From positions 1 to 13,878 of the forward strand of contig JAFYFK010000184.1 of NCBI GenBank assembly GCA_017543805.1: a stretch of DNA of 13,878 nucleotides, given 5' to 3'. The notes below the pieces were generated by a model. The model did not search any database, had not been told where the DNA came from, and was given only the letters and a program-made list of their open reading frames with translations. Positions 6,347-13,457 of the stretch are shown piece after piece. Every line of letters begins with the position of its first letter. Position 1 is the stretch's first letter. A program made the position numbers and the translations under genes. Source of the DNA: Bacillota bacterium. Its GTDB lineage: Bacteria > Bacillota > Clostridia > Peptostreptococcales > Anaerovoracaceae.

Positions 6347-6375
6347 ACCGCAAGACAAAAAGTCCTGCGGTTTTT
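6347..6375 (+). terminator. Terminator-like hairpin between the alpha/beta hydrolase and iadA
   Basis: ACCGCA-a-GAC (6347-6356) pairs with GTC-c-TGCGGT (6362-6371), loop AAAAA, followed by TTTT. Transcripts coming from the hydrolase gene contain both arms; those starting near 6352 would lack most of the 5' arm. A second, competing hairpin, CTGCG (6365-6369) with CGCAG (6376-6380), is possible in the iadA leader. Confidence 0.6.
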
Positions 6376-6398
6376 CGCAGTCAAAAAGGAGACCTGCA

Positions 6399-7544
6399 AT
6401 GTTTGTACTCATTAAAAACGCGCATATCTACGCGCCTGAGGACCTCGGAAAGAACGACGTCCTTATCTGCAACAAAAAGATCATAAAAGTCGCGCCGCAT
6501 ATCGATTTCAGCTGGGACGAGGACGAGTTTACAGTCATCGACGCCGAGGGCCAGAGCATGGTGCCGGGCTTTATCGACCAGCACGTGCATATTATCGGGG
6601 GCGGCGGAGAGGACGGCTTTGCAAGTCTTATCCGCGAGATACAGATGACCGACTGCGTAAAGTATGGCGTCACCACAGTCGTCGGCGTGCTCGGGACCGA
6701 CTGCCAGGCAAAGCACGTCGAAACGCTCGTCGCCCGCGCCAAGGCGCTTAAGGAGCAGGGCATGACGGCTTACTGCCTCACCGGTTCCTACAGCTATCCG
6801 TCCATTACGCTTACCGGCTCTGTTGCCAAGGATATGGCCTTTGTCGACGAGATCATCGGCGTCAAGATCGCCATCGCCGAGCACCGCGCCAGCGAGATCA
6901 CCGCGGAGGAGCTTACACGCCTGGCCACCCAGGTCCGCACCACTTCCTTCCTGACCCACAAGCCCGGTGTGGTCCACATGCATACCGGCCGCGGCAAAAA
7001 GCAGTACAGCGATGTGTTGAAGATTGTCGAGGAAAGCGACATTCCGATCACCCAGTTCCGCCCGACCCATGTAAACATCGATTCCGAAAGCACTCTGGAA
7101 TTCGCGAAGGCCGGCGGCTATCTGGACTTTACCTCCGGACATCAGACCGCTGCCACCGCCGCTCATCTTAAAAAGGCGCTGGACCAGGTCCCGCTGGAGC
7201 AGATAACGCTGAGCTCGGATTCCAACGGCAGCTTCCCCAAGTGGTCCGAAGACCGCCGCAGGATAGTCGCCATGGGCGTCGGCAGCATGGACACCCTCTG
7301 GGACACCATCCGTCATCTGGTGCAGGACCAGGGCGTCGATCTCGGCACAGCGGTCTCGATCATCACAAAGAACGTGGCGGACGCGCTGCTGCTCTACCCG
7401 AACAAGGGCAGCGTTTCCAAGGACGCTGACGCAGACCTGGTGCTGCTGGACAAGGACCTCAACATCACAAACGTCCTGGCTCTCGGCAGGGTAATGGTCC
7501 GCGACGGCCAGCTGGTGGCGAAGAACTACTACGATTACGAATAG
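6399..7544 (+). CDS. iadA: Isoaspartyl dipeptidase (beta-aspartyl peptidase, amidohydrolase family)
   Basis: A 381-residue binuclear zinc amidohydrolase that cleaves beta-aspartyl (isoaspartyl) dipeptides, products of damaged-protein turnover. The residues known from E. coli IadA are all present, almost all six positions earlier: QHVH (His62, His64), Glu71, Tyr131, the carboxylated lysine in GVKIAIAEHRAS (Lys156), Arg163, VVHMHTG (His195), RPTHVN (His224), and the catalytic Asp in LSSDSNGS (Asp274). Length matches the family (about 390). The ATG follows AAGGAG (6386-6391). It has its own promoter. It faces a gamma-glutamyl hydrolase-type gene, with a GsiB-like peptide importer beyond that. 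In E. coli the Gsi importer genes are likewise paired with an isoaspartyl peptidase, though of an unrelated fold (IaaA). The family call is near certain; a link to the importer is inferred. Confidence 0.96.
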   Translation: MFVLIKNAHIYAPEDLGKNDVLICNKKIIKVAPHIDFSWDEDEFTVIDAEGQSMVPGFIDQHVHIIGGGGEDGFASLIREIQMTDCVKYGVTTVVGVLGTDCQAKHVETLVARAKALKEQGMTAYCLTGSYSYPSITLTGSVAKDMAFVDEIIGVKIAIAEHRASEITAEELTRLATQVRTTSFLTHKPGVVHMHTGRGKKQYSDVLKIVEESDIPITQFRPTHVNIDSESTLEFAKAGGYLDFTSGHQTAATAAHLKKALDQVPLEQITLSSDSNGSFPKWSEDRRRIVAMGVGSMDTLWDTIRHLVQDQGVDLGTAVSIITKNVADALLLYPNKGSVSKDADADLVLLDKDLNITNVLALGRVMVRDGQLVAKNYYDYE

Positions 7545-7605
7545 ATTTTCTTATCGGAGGCCCGCCTTGCAGGCTTAACGGCATAAAAAAGTAAAACGAT
7601 TATAC

Positions 7606-7790
7606 TTCTGACCAAAAAAGCATTCTGATGACTTAGTAGTTAGAAAAAACAGCATAATCTTCTAACCTGCTGTAGTATTATAAAAAGATAGGTCAGAAAA
7701 ACTCATTAAAAACAAAAAATCGGCCGCTAAAGCCGATTTTTTAATGAGTTTTTCTAAGTGAATCTGTGTTTTCTGAGCTTTTGGTCAGAA
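7606..7790. repeat. 185-bp segment bounded by 12-bp perfect inverted repeats
   Basis: TTCTGACCAAAA (7606-7617) is matched by TTTTGGTCAGAA (7779-7790). A further copy of GGTCAGAA lies at 7691-7698. Inside are GTTAGAA (7639-7645) with TTCTAAC (7660-7666), and ACAGCA (7649-7654) with TGCTGT (7668-7673); these two pairs interleave. No target-site duplication is seen at the ends. It could be a small non-autonomous mobile element remnant or a structured RNA; neither is shown. Confidence 0.5.
7695..7755. terminator. Long bidirectional terminator hairpin
   Basis: Inner stem AAAAAATCGGC (7714-7724) with GCCGATTTTTT (7732-7742), loop CGCTAAA. After a six-base bulge on one side, an outer stem pairs 7695-7707 with 7743-7755 (13 bp). 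A- and T-runs on both sides suit termination of both converging genes. Confidence 0.8.
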
Positions 7791-7863
7791 TTCCATAGCG
7801 CAGATGATCCGGCAACACTCTGTCCGCAAGCTCCTGAAACGCTGTCGGTAATCCGGCGATCAG

Positions 7864-8586
7864 CTATTTGCAGGCTTTAATGAAATCCTCGAATATCGGG
7901 AGCATGTAATTGTCTTTTCTGACAAAGAAGCTCTCCGGATGCCACTGGACGGCGTGCATATAGGGGTGGTCTACAGCTTCCACGGCCTCTATTATCCCGT
8001 CTTCGGCGCGCGCCGTTACGCGGAGCCCTTCGCCCAGATCCTTAATGGCCTGATGGTGGTAGCTGTTGGTCCACAGCTCATTTCCGTACAGCCTTTGGAG
8101 GATGGAGCCTTCTTCTATAATGACCTTGTGGCTGATGCCGCCGGGCATTATCTCTCTCTGCGAATGGCGCATGGTGCCGGGCCCGTGCAGGGAAACGTCC
8201 TGATACAGCGTCCCGCCGAACGCGACGTTCATTATCTGGATGCCGCGGCAGATCGCCAGCATCGGCTTTTCTGTCCTGAGCATGCGCTTTATAAGGTGCA
8301 GCTGGTATTCGTCGTAGTCGAGGCGCGTAGCTTCGAGCAGCGGGTGGGGCTGCTCGCCGTAGCTTATGGGGTTGACGTCAATGCCTCCGGGAACGATGTA
8401 CGCGTCGCACATGGCCGTATAGCGGTCGAGCGCCTCCGGGTCGTCAAATATCGGAAGGATAAGAGGGATGCCTCCCGCAGCTTCCACGGAAAACAGATAG
8501 TTCTCTCCGCAGGAATGTATAGTTGCCTTGTTGCCCCGGTATTCGTTAAGCGTCGGGTGCGCCATTATGCCGATGATCGGTTTCAT
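7864..8586 (-). CDS. Gamma-glutamyl hydrolase-type class-I amidotransferase (peptidase C26, PuuD-like)
   Basis: A 240-residue cytosolic hydrolase of the class-I glutamine-amidotransferase fold, in the branch of gamma-glutamyl-GABA hydrolase PuuD. It would cleave gamma-glutamyl amide bonds with a Cys-His-Glu triad: AICRGIQ (Cys113), VQWHPES (His216, Glu218). YIVPGGIDVNP (63-73), LYQD (127-130) and SYHHQAIK (175-182) are typical of the branch. The chosen ATG at 8586 follows GGAAAGGAC on the minus strand; the frame is open 18 codons further upstream but without a ribosome site, and family members start at this MKPIIGI. Length is standard. It converges on iadA and is divergent from the peptide-binding protein gene. 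GABA/putrescine genes are absent, so a gamma-glutamyl peptide substrate is at least as likely as gamma-glutamyl-GABA. Confidence 0.92.
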   Translation of the reverse strand: MKPIIGIMAHPTLNEYRGNKATIHSCGENYLFSVEAAGGIPLILPIFDDPEALDRYTAMCDAYIVPGGIDVNPISYGEQPHPLLEATRLDYDEYQLHLIKRMLRTEKPMLAICRGIQIMNVAFGGTLYQDVSLHGPGTMRHSQREIMPGGISHKVIIEEGSILQRLYGNELWTNSYHHQAIKDLGEGLRVTARAEDGIIEAVEAVDHPYMHAVQWHPESFFVRKDNYMLPIFEDFIKACK

Positions 8587-8630
8587 GATCCTGTCCTTTC
8601 CGAAAAAGCGTCTCGCTTTTGATACCGTAA

Positions 8631-8657
8631 AATATATCACATTTTTAAGAGTTTGAA
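8631..8657 (-). promoter_or_regulatory. Candidate promoter of the amidotransferase gene
   Basis: Minus strand: TGaTATATT with the -10 at 8631-8636, and TTCAAA (8652-8657) as a -35; spacing is 15 bases, or 17 if TATTTT (8629-8634) is the true -10. The position, about 45 bases before the ATG, is reasonable. Confidence 0.4.
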
Positions 8658-8681
8658 CCGAAAAAAATAAAATTCTAAAAT
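8653..8681 (+). promoter_or_regulatory. Possible second upstream promoter of the binding-protein operon
   Basis: TTGAAC (8653-8658), 17 bases, TAAAAT (8676-8681). It overlaps the -35 of the divergent amidotransferase gene. This AT-rich region makes chance matches likely. Confidence 0.25.
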
Positions 8682-8755
8682 ATACAGAACTATCCGAACG
8701 ATTTTTATAACTACCGACCGAATTGTTTAAAATGACATATACTTTTAGGTTATTT

Positions 8756-8769
8756 TGTGAAATTTCACA
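8756..8769. promoter_or_regulatory. Perfect 14-bp palindrome, candidate regulator site
   Basis: TGTGAAATTTCACA is its own reverse complement. Its centre lies about 63 bases upstream of the predicted start of the ABC operon, a typical place for an activator. It resembles CRP-like (TGTGA/TCACA) and Rex-like half-sites, but the spacing differs from both, so the protein is unknown. Confidence 0.5.
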
Positions 8770-8790
8770 GTATAAAAGAAGGCTTTTCTG

Positions 8791-8819
8791 TTGACACAGG
8801 CACTATAATTTGCTATAAA
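8791..8819 (+). promoter_or_regulatory. Strong promoter of the peptide ABC-transporter operon
   Basis: Consensus TTGACA (8791-8796), exactly 17 bases, then TGcTATAAA with the -10 at 8814-8819 and an extended TG. Predicted start about 8826, giving a leader of roughly 80 bases. A second TATAAT (8804-8809) lies inside the spacer. Confidence 0.85.
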
Positions 8820-8826
8820 TAATCAC

Positions 8827-8844
8827 TATTAGATTTTTCTAATA
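8827..8844 (+). other. Hairpin at the 5' end of the ABC-operon leader
   Basis: TATTAGA (8827-8833) pairs with TCTAATA (8838-8844) around TTTT. It would sit at the very start of the mRNA, where a stem can slow 5'-end decay. The stem is AT-rich and weak. Confidence 0.35.
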
Positions 8845-8907
8845 ATAAGGAAACTAAAAAAGGAAATTCAGTGGACTAAAACACTAAGAAAAAGAAGGAG
8901 ATCATCA

Positions 8908-10563
8908 ATGAAAGCAAGAAGAATTTTAGCAGTAATGCTGGCAGCCATGATGCTGATCCTCAGCGCCTGCGGCGGATCTTCCGCTCCGGCAAGCTCCGAG
9001 GGCAGCAACGCTCCCGCAGCTCCTGCAAGCTCCGGTTCCGCTCCGGCAGCACCGGCTGCAGCTGTGACCGCTCAGGAATACGACGCTGTCGCGGCAGTAT
9101 CCCTCGACTTCACCACCATGGACCCTGTTGATACTTCCGACACCCTGTCCGGCGGTATCCAGAGACTCATCATGGACGGTATGTTCGGTTTCGACGACAA
9201 CCTGGGCCAGATCCCGCTCCTCGCTACCGGATACACCGCTAACGAAGACGCTACCCAGTATGTAATCACTCTCCGTCAGGGCGTAAGCTTCTCCGACGGC
9301 ACCCCCTGGGACGCCAACGCGGCAAAGGCTAACCTCGACAAGCTCGCGGACAAGACCAGAGGCCTCAAGAGAACATCCCTGCTCAGCTCTATCATCGAGA
9401 GCGTAGAAGTCACCGGAGATTACGAAGTAACCGTTAACCTCGCCACCCCGTTCTCCGCGTTCATCGCAAACCTCTGCCATCCGGCATGCGTAATGATGAG
9501 CCCGAAGGTTCTCGAAGCAGGCGACGACGTATGCGCATCCGCTCCTGTGGGAACCGGCCAGTACCTCTTCGTCGAGTGGGAACACGGCGATCACCTTAAG
9601 CTCGAACTCAACCCCAACTGGTGGGGATACGAAGCAGGCATCGTAGATAAGGACGCCGGCTTCAAGACCATCAACTTCAAGGTCGTAACCGAAAACGCCA
9701 CCCGCGTATCCATGCTCCAGGCCGGCGACGCCGACTTCATCTGGCCGGTACCGACCGAAAGCTACGACAACGTCGCTGCAGATCCCAACCTCACCGCTCA
9801 CTCTGAGGCAGGCATCGTAGTACGCTGGCTCTACATGAACACCCAGAAGGCTCCGCTCAACGACGTACGCGTCCGCAAGGCTCTTGCTCTCGCAGTCAAT
9901 AAGGAAGCTTTCCTCCAGGTCATCTACAACGGACACGGCTCCGTAGCGACCTCCATCCTCGGTTCCGCTGTAACCGGTTACAAGGGCAACGACCCCGTAC
10001 CCTTCGACGTTGAACAGGCCAAGGCTCTGCTCGCCGAAGCAGGATATCCCAACGGATTCACCATTACCCAGTACTACAGCAACAACACCACCAACGAAAA
10101 GTCTGCCCAGTTCATGCAGCAGCAGTTCCAGCAGATCGGCGTAACTCTTAACCTCGTAGGCGAAGAGTCCGCTATGACCAACGAGCGTATCCAGAACAGC
10201 ACCAAGCCCGGCGCTGAGGCTGACGTAGACGTTTACCTCACCGGCTGGTCGCCCTCCACAGGCGACGCTGACTGGGCACTCCGTCCGCTGCTCTGCTCCG
10301 AGATGGCTCCGCCGGTAAACTACAACATCGCTTACTTCAACAACAAGGAGTATGACGATCTGGTACACGGCGCTCTGTCCGTTTCCGATCAGGCAAAGAA
10401 GAACGAAATGTATGCCCGCGCTCAGGACATCGTCTGGGAAGAGATGCCCATCATCCCGCTCATGGAGCAGGACAACACCTGGGCTGAAAAGAGCAATCTG
10501 GTCGACATCAAGATCTATCCGGATGGCGCCATCAACTGCAGAAATGCAAAAATCGCTCAGTAA
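8908..10563 (+). CDS. Peptide/glutathione-type ABC transporter substrate-binding lipoprotein (GsiB-like, SBP family 5)
   Basis: A 551-residue extracytoplasmic binding protein anchored by lipid. A basic start and hydrophobic core lead to the lipobox LSAC (18-21, Cys21 lipidated). A low-complexity Ala/Ser/Pro linker (about 22-52) follows, then the family-5 solute-binding domain. Segments such as DFTTMDPVDTSDTLS (67-81), DGTPWDANAAKANLD, TPFSAFIANLCHPA, PVGTGQYLF and TGWSPSTGDADWALRPLL recall glutathione-binding GsiB more than DppA or OppA; this is from memory of the family, not an alignment. The start follows AAGGAG (8895-8900). Codons are more biased than in neighbouring genes, fitting high expression. 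It is the first gene of a five-gene importer with a strong promoter, and a hairpin after it probably favours its level over the permeases. Glutathione or an isopeptide-bonded dipeptide is the inferred ligand. Confidence 0.93.
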   Translation: MKARRILAVMLAAMMLILSACGGSSAPASSEGSNAPAAPASSGSAPAAPAAAVTAQEYDAVAAVSLDFTTMDPVDTSDTLSGGIQRLIMDGMFGFDDNLGQIPLLATGYTANEDATQYVITLRQGVSFSDGTPWDANAAKANLDKLADKTRGLKRTSLLSSIIESVEVTGDYEVTVNLATPFSAFIANLCHPACVMMSPKVLEAGDDVCASAPVGTGQYLFVEWEHGDHLKLELNPNWWGYEAGIVDKDAGFKTINFKVVTENATRVSMLQAGDADFIWPVPTESYDNVAADPNLTAHSEAGIVVRWLYMNTQKAPLNDVRVRKALALAVNKEAFLQVIYNGHGSVATSILGSAVTGYKGNDPVPFDVEQAKALLAEAGYPNGFTITQYYSNNTTNEKSAQFMQQQFQQIGVTLNLVGEESAMTNERIQNSTKPGAEADVDVYLTGWSPSTGDADWALRPLLCSEMAPPVNYNIAYFNNKEYDDLVHGALSVSDQAKKNEMYARAQDIVWEEMPIIPLMEQDNTWAEKSNLVDIKIYPDGAINCRNAKIAQ

Positions 10564-10578
10564 TCAGTAAAGCTGTTT

Positions 10579-10611
10579 GCAGATGCCCTCTGGATAACAG
10601 AGGGCATTTGC
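10579..10611 (+). terminator. Intercistronic hairpin after the binding-protein gene
   Basis: A 14-bp stem with one G-U pair (10579-10592 with 10598-10611), loop GATAA, followed by a broken T-rich run. It likely gives partial termination or protects the upstream mRNA, raising binding protein relative to permeases. Confidence 0.65.
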
Positions 10612-10649
10612 TGTCTTTATTTATTCAGTAAAATTAAGGAAAGATATTT

Positions 10650-11570
10650 ATGGCAAGATACGGACTCAAAAAACTATTAGAGATGCTGCTGACGCTGTTT
10701 ATAGTCGTCACGCTGGTCTTTTTCCTTGTGCGAATGATTCCGGGCGATCCTGCCAGAATGATCGCCGGCGAGCAGGCCACACTGGAAGACGTTGAGAACG
10801 TCCGGGAAACGCTCGGCCTCAACAAACCCGTCGGCGAACAGTATGTCAGCTACATCACAGGCCTCTTCCACGGCGACCTCGGCACGTCGATGCGCACCAA
10901 ACGGCCGGTCACGGAAGAGCTCGCGGTGCGCTATCCCAACACCGTCAAGCTTGCGCTCGTCGCTATCAGCTGGAGCGTTATCGTCGGTATACTTCTCGGC
11001 GTCTGGTCCGCCAGGCACCGTTCCAAATGGCAGGATTACGTCGGCATGACCGTAGCGGTCTCCGGAATATCGCTGCCTAACTTCTGGATAGGCTTTATGC
11101 TTATCGCTCTGTTTGCCGTAAAGCTGCACTGGTTCCCCGCGACCGGGGCGGACAGCTTCCGGCACCTGATCCTTCCGGGATTCACCCTCGGAACGACGAT
11201 CATGTCGATACTGGCCCGCTTTACCCGCTCGTCTATGATAGAACAGCTCAAGGAGGATTATATCCGCACCGGGCGTTCCAAGGGCATCGGGGAAAGCGCC
11301 ATCACCTGGAGGCACGCGTTCCGCAACTCCATGATCTCCGTCGTTACAGTAGTCGGCATGCAGTTCGGCTTCCTGCTCGGCGGATCCGTAGTTACGGAAG
11401 CGGTATTCGCGTACAACGGCATCGGCCAGCTGCTGGTGACCTCGGTCGCGTTCCGCGATTACCCGTGCATCCAGTCTCTTATACTCATATTCTCGCTGCA
11501 CTTTGTCGTGATCAACTTTATCGTCGACATCCTGTACGCGGTACTCAATCCTGAGATACAGCTCAGCTAA
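10650..11570 (+). CDS. Peptide ABC transporter permease (GsiC/DppB-like)
   Basis: A 306-residue inner-membrane permease, one of two that form the channel of the importer. The first membrane helix (about 9-29) is followed by VRMIPGDPARMIAGEQAT, the hallmark of DppB-type permeases. Later features are TMRT-like SMRTKRPVTEEL (90-101), ISLPNFWIGF (145-154), and the ATPase-contacting EAA loop around DYIRTGRSKGIGES (206-219). About six membrane segments are visible. The ATG follows AAGGAAA (10636-10642). It lies 86 bases after the binding protein, across the hairpin, and 12 bases before the second permease, consistent with one operon. Confidence 0.94.
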   Translation: MARYGLKKLLEMLLTLFIVVTLVFFLVRMIPGDPARMIAGEQATLEDVENVRETLGLNKPVGEQYVSYITGLFHGDLGTSMRTKRPVTEELAVRYPNTVKLALVAISWSVIVGILLGVWSARHRSKWQDYVGMTVAVSGISLPNFWIGFMLIALFAVKLHWFPATGADSFRHLILPGFTLGTTIMSILARFTRSSMIEQLKEDYIRTGRSKGIGESAITWRHAFRNSMISVVTVVGMQFGFLLGGSVVTEAVFAYNGIGQLLVTSVAFRDYPCIQSLILIFSLHFVVINFIVDILYAVLNPEIQLS

Positions 11571-11582
11571 GGGGAGGGAAAC

Positions 11583-12449
11583 ATGAACAACGAAAAAGAA
11601 CAGATAAAGTTTTCCCGCTTCAACGACTTCCTCAGGAAATTCAAAAAGCAGAAAACAGCTATCGCGGCGCTGGTGGTAATTATTATCCTGGTGCTCATCG
11701 CGATATTCAGTTATAAGATAGCTCCTTACGGGATCAACGAATTCGATTATTCCTCCGTTCTTCAGGGACCGAGCGCGGCGCACTGGTTCGGCACCGACGA
11801 CTTCGGCCGCGACCTGTTCTCCCGCATACTCTGCGGCACCAGGATCTCGCTCGCCGTCGGCATATGCGCCGTTACGATAGGCGCTTTGTCGGGTACGGTC
11901 CTCGGCCTTATCGCCGGTTATTACAACGGCCCTGCTGAATCGGTCATAATGCGTCTCTGCGACGTTCTCTTCGCCTTCCCCGGCATAGTTCTGGCCATAG
12001 CGGTCATAGCCGTGCTCGGCGCGGGCATACAGAACGTGGTCATAGCGGTCGCGGTATTCTCGATGCCAACGTTCTGCCGGCTTGTGCGAAGCTCCGTGCT
12101 CGCCACAAAGGAGAGCGTCTACGTGCAGGCTGAGAGGAGCCTCGGCGCAAAGGATTCGCGCATACTCTTCAGACACATCCTGCCGGCCGCGTTCCCCAAC
12201 ATCATAGTTCAGTACACCATGTCCATCGGAAGCTCCATCATGACGGCGGCATCCCTGTCGTTCCTCGGAATGGGCGCCCAGGCGCCGACACCGGAGTGGG
12301 GACTCATCCTCAGCGCCGGCCGCGACTACATGCTCAACGCCATCCACCTGACGTTCTTCCCCGGACTTGCCATATTCATTACAGTTTTAAGCTTCAATCT
12401 TCTGGGTGACGGTCTCCGCGACGCGCTCGATCCGAAGCTCAGCGAATAG
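11583..12449 (+). CDS. Peptide ABC transporter permease (GsiD/DppC-like)
   Basis: A 288-residue inner-membrane permease, partner of the preceding one. The basic N-terminus and first helix (about 25-45) are followed by the DppC signature HWFGTDDFGRDLFSRIL (67-83). Five more hydrophobic segments include GYYNG-flanked and FAFPGIVLAIAV stretches. The EAA loop is near QAERSLGAKDSRILFRHILP. The C-terminus SFNLLGDGLRDALDPKL is characteristic of the family. The ATG follows GGGGAGGG (11571-11578) directly after the upstream stop codon, so translation is probably coupled. The ATPase gene begins 12 bases downstream. Confidence 0.94.
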   Translation: MNNEKEQIKFSRFNDFLRKFKKQKTAIAALVVIIILVLIAIFSYKIAPYGINEFDYSSVLQGPSAAHWFGTDDFGRDLFSRILCGTRISLAVGICAVTIGALSGTVLGLIAGYYNGPAESVIMRLCDVLFAFPGIVLAIAVIAVLGAGIQNVVIAVAVFSMPTFCRLVRSSVLATKESVYVQAERSLGAKDSRILFRHILPAAFPNIIVQYTMSIGSSIMTAASLSFLGMGAQAPTPEWGLILSAGRDYMLNAIHLTFFPGLAIFITVLSFNLLGDGLRDALDPKLSE

Positions 12450-12461
12450 GAGGAGACGGCC

Positions 12462-13457
12462 ATGGCAGAAAACGTTCTCGAGGTAAGAAACCTCCACACA
12501 TATTTTTTCGCTGACAACGGAACAGTCCCCGCGGTCGACGGCGTCGATTTTGAGCTGCAGAAGGGCCATACCCTGGGCATAGTCGGCGAATCCGGAAGCG
12601 GTAAGAGCGTCACCTCGCTGTCCATAATCGGGCTTCTGATGGGGACTACCGGACGGGTCACCGATGGCGAGATCATCCTCGACGGGGAGGATATCACCAA
12701 ATACAGCGAAAAGCAGCGCAGGAAGCTCCGCGGCTCCAAGATCTCGATGATCTTCCAGGAGCCCATGACCTCGCTCAACCCGGTCATGAAGATCGGAAAA
12801 CAGATCCGCGAAAAGATCCTGCAGCACGAAAAAATATCCAAAAAAGAGGCGGACGAGGAAGTCATAAAGCTTCTTAAGATGACCGGCCTGCCCCGCGTGG
12901 AGCGCATGGTCAACGAATATCCGTTCCAGCTTTCCGGCGGACAGAGGCAGAGGGTCATGATAGCCCTGGCGCTGGCCTGCAAGCCGGAGATCCTTATCGC
13001 CGACGAGCCCACGACCGCGCTGGACGTTACGATCCAGGCGCAGATACTGGACCTGATGAACACTCTCAAAGAGGAGACCGGAACATCCATCCTCTTTATT
13101 ACACACGACCTCGGCGTAGTGGCCGAGACCTGCGATGACGTAGTAGTAATGTACTGCGGGCGCATCGTGGAAAAGGGCACTGTTTTCGATATCTTCAAAA
13201 ATACCGCGCATCCGTACACCGAAGGTCTGTTCAATTCCATACCCAAGATAGGCGTCCGCGCCGAAGAGCTCGATGTCATCCCGGGCAACGTGCCGAACCC
13301 GAAGTATATGCCCAAGGGCTGCAAGTTCTCCGACCGCTGCAAATACTGCTTCGACAGATGCCTGGAGGAGGAACCGGGCTTTGCGGACCTCGGAAACGGA
13401 CACTTCTCGAGATGCTGGAAAAACTTCCCCGGTTACACAGAACAGGAGGCTGAATAA
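12462..13457 (+). CDS. Peptide ABC transporter ATP-binding protein (DppD/OppD-like)
   Basis: A 331-residue cytosolic ATPase that drives import together with the following ATPase. Walker A is GESGSGKS (42-49), the Q-loop is Gln99, the signature LSGGQRQR lies at 157-164, Walker B is ILIADEP (177-183; Glu182 catalytic) and the switch His is His215. The C-terminal oligopeptide/dipeptide extension contains Cys287, Cys293, Cys300 and Cys318, positions that hold an iron-sulfur cluster in studied DppD/OppD proteins; Cys296 is additional. The start follows AGGAGGAG (12448-12455), which overlaps the previous stop. In E. coli the Gsi system has both ATPase halves fused in GsiA; here they are two genes. 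Confidence 0.96.
   Translation: MAENVLEVRNLHTYFFADNGTVPAVDGVDFELQKGHTLGIVGESGSGKSVTSLSIIGLLMGTTGRVTDGEIILDGEDITKYSEKQRRKLRGSKISMIFQEPMTSLNPVMKIGKQIREKILQHEKISKKEADEEVIKLLKMTGLPRVERMVNEYPFQLSGGQRQRVMIALALACKPEILIADEPTTALDVTIQAQILDLMNTLKEETGTSILFITHDLGVVAETCDDVVVMYCGRIVEKGTVFDIFKNTAHPYTEGLFNSIPKIGVRAEELDVIPGNVPNPKYMPKGCKFSDRCKYCFDRCLEEEPGFADLGNGHFSRCWKNFPGYTEQEAE

Larger units (their letters stand above)
7545..7863. other. AT-rich intergenic region with nested inverted repeats between converging genes
   Basis: No complete gene was found in this 319-base gap between the iadA stop and the amidotransferase stop. It is much richer in A+T than its surroundings from about 7580 to 7780. It contains an outer pair of 12-base arms (7606-7617 and 7779-7790), interleaved shorter inverted repeats (7639-7673), and a very long hairpin (7695-7755). 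From 7741 to 7863 the minus strand is open for 40 codons in the frame of the amidotransferase, after its TAG stop. Confidence 0.7.

Noticed and set aside
7606..7790. Complete insertion sequence
   Set aside because: No transposase frame fits in 185 bp and no target duplication flanks the arms, so only a remnant, miniature element or structured RNA can be considered.
8587..8640. Upstream start for the amidotransferase, adding 18 residues
   Set aside because: No ribosome site there, the stretch overlaps the probable -10 region, and MKPIIGI is the usual family start.
8926..10368. 480-codon minus-strand open frame inside the binding-protein gene
   Set aside because: Antisense artefact of biased codons; no motif, and the plus strand has a lipobox, promoter and ribosome site.
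10677..12347. 556-codon minus-strand open frame across both permease genes
   Set aside because: It spans two genuine genes and their ribosome site and has an Asp/Glu/Arg/His-rich nonsense composition typical of reverse frames.
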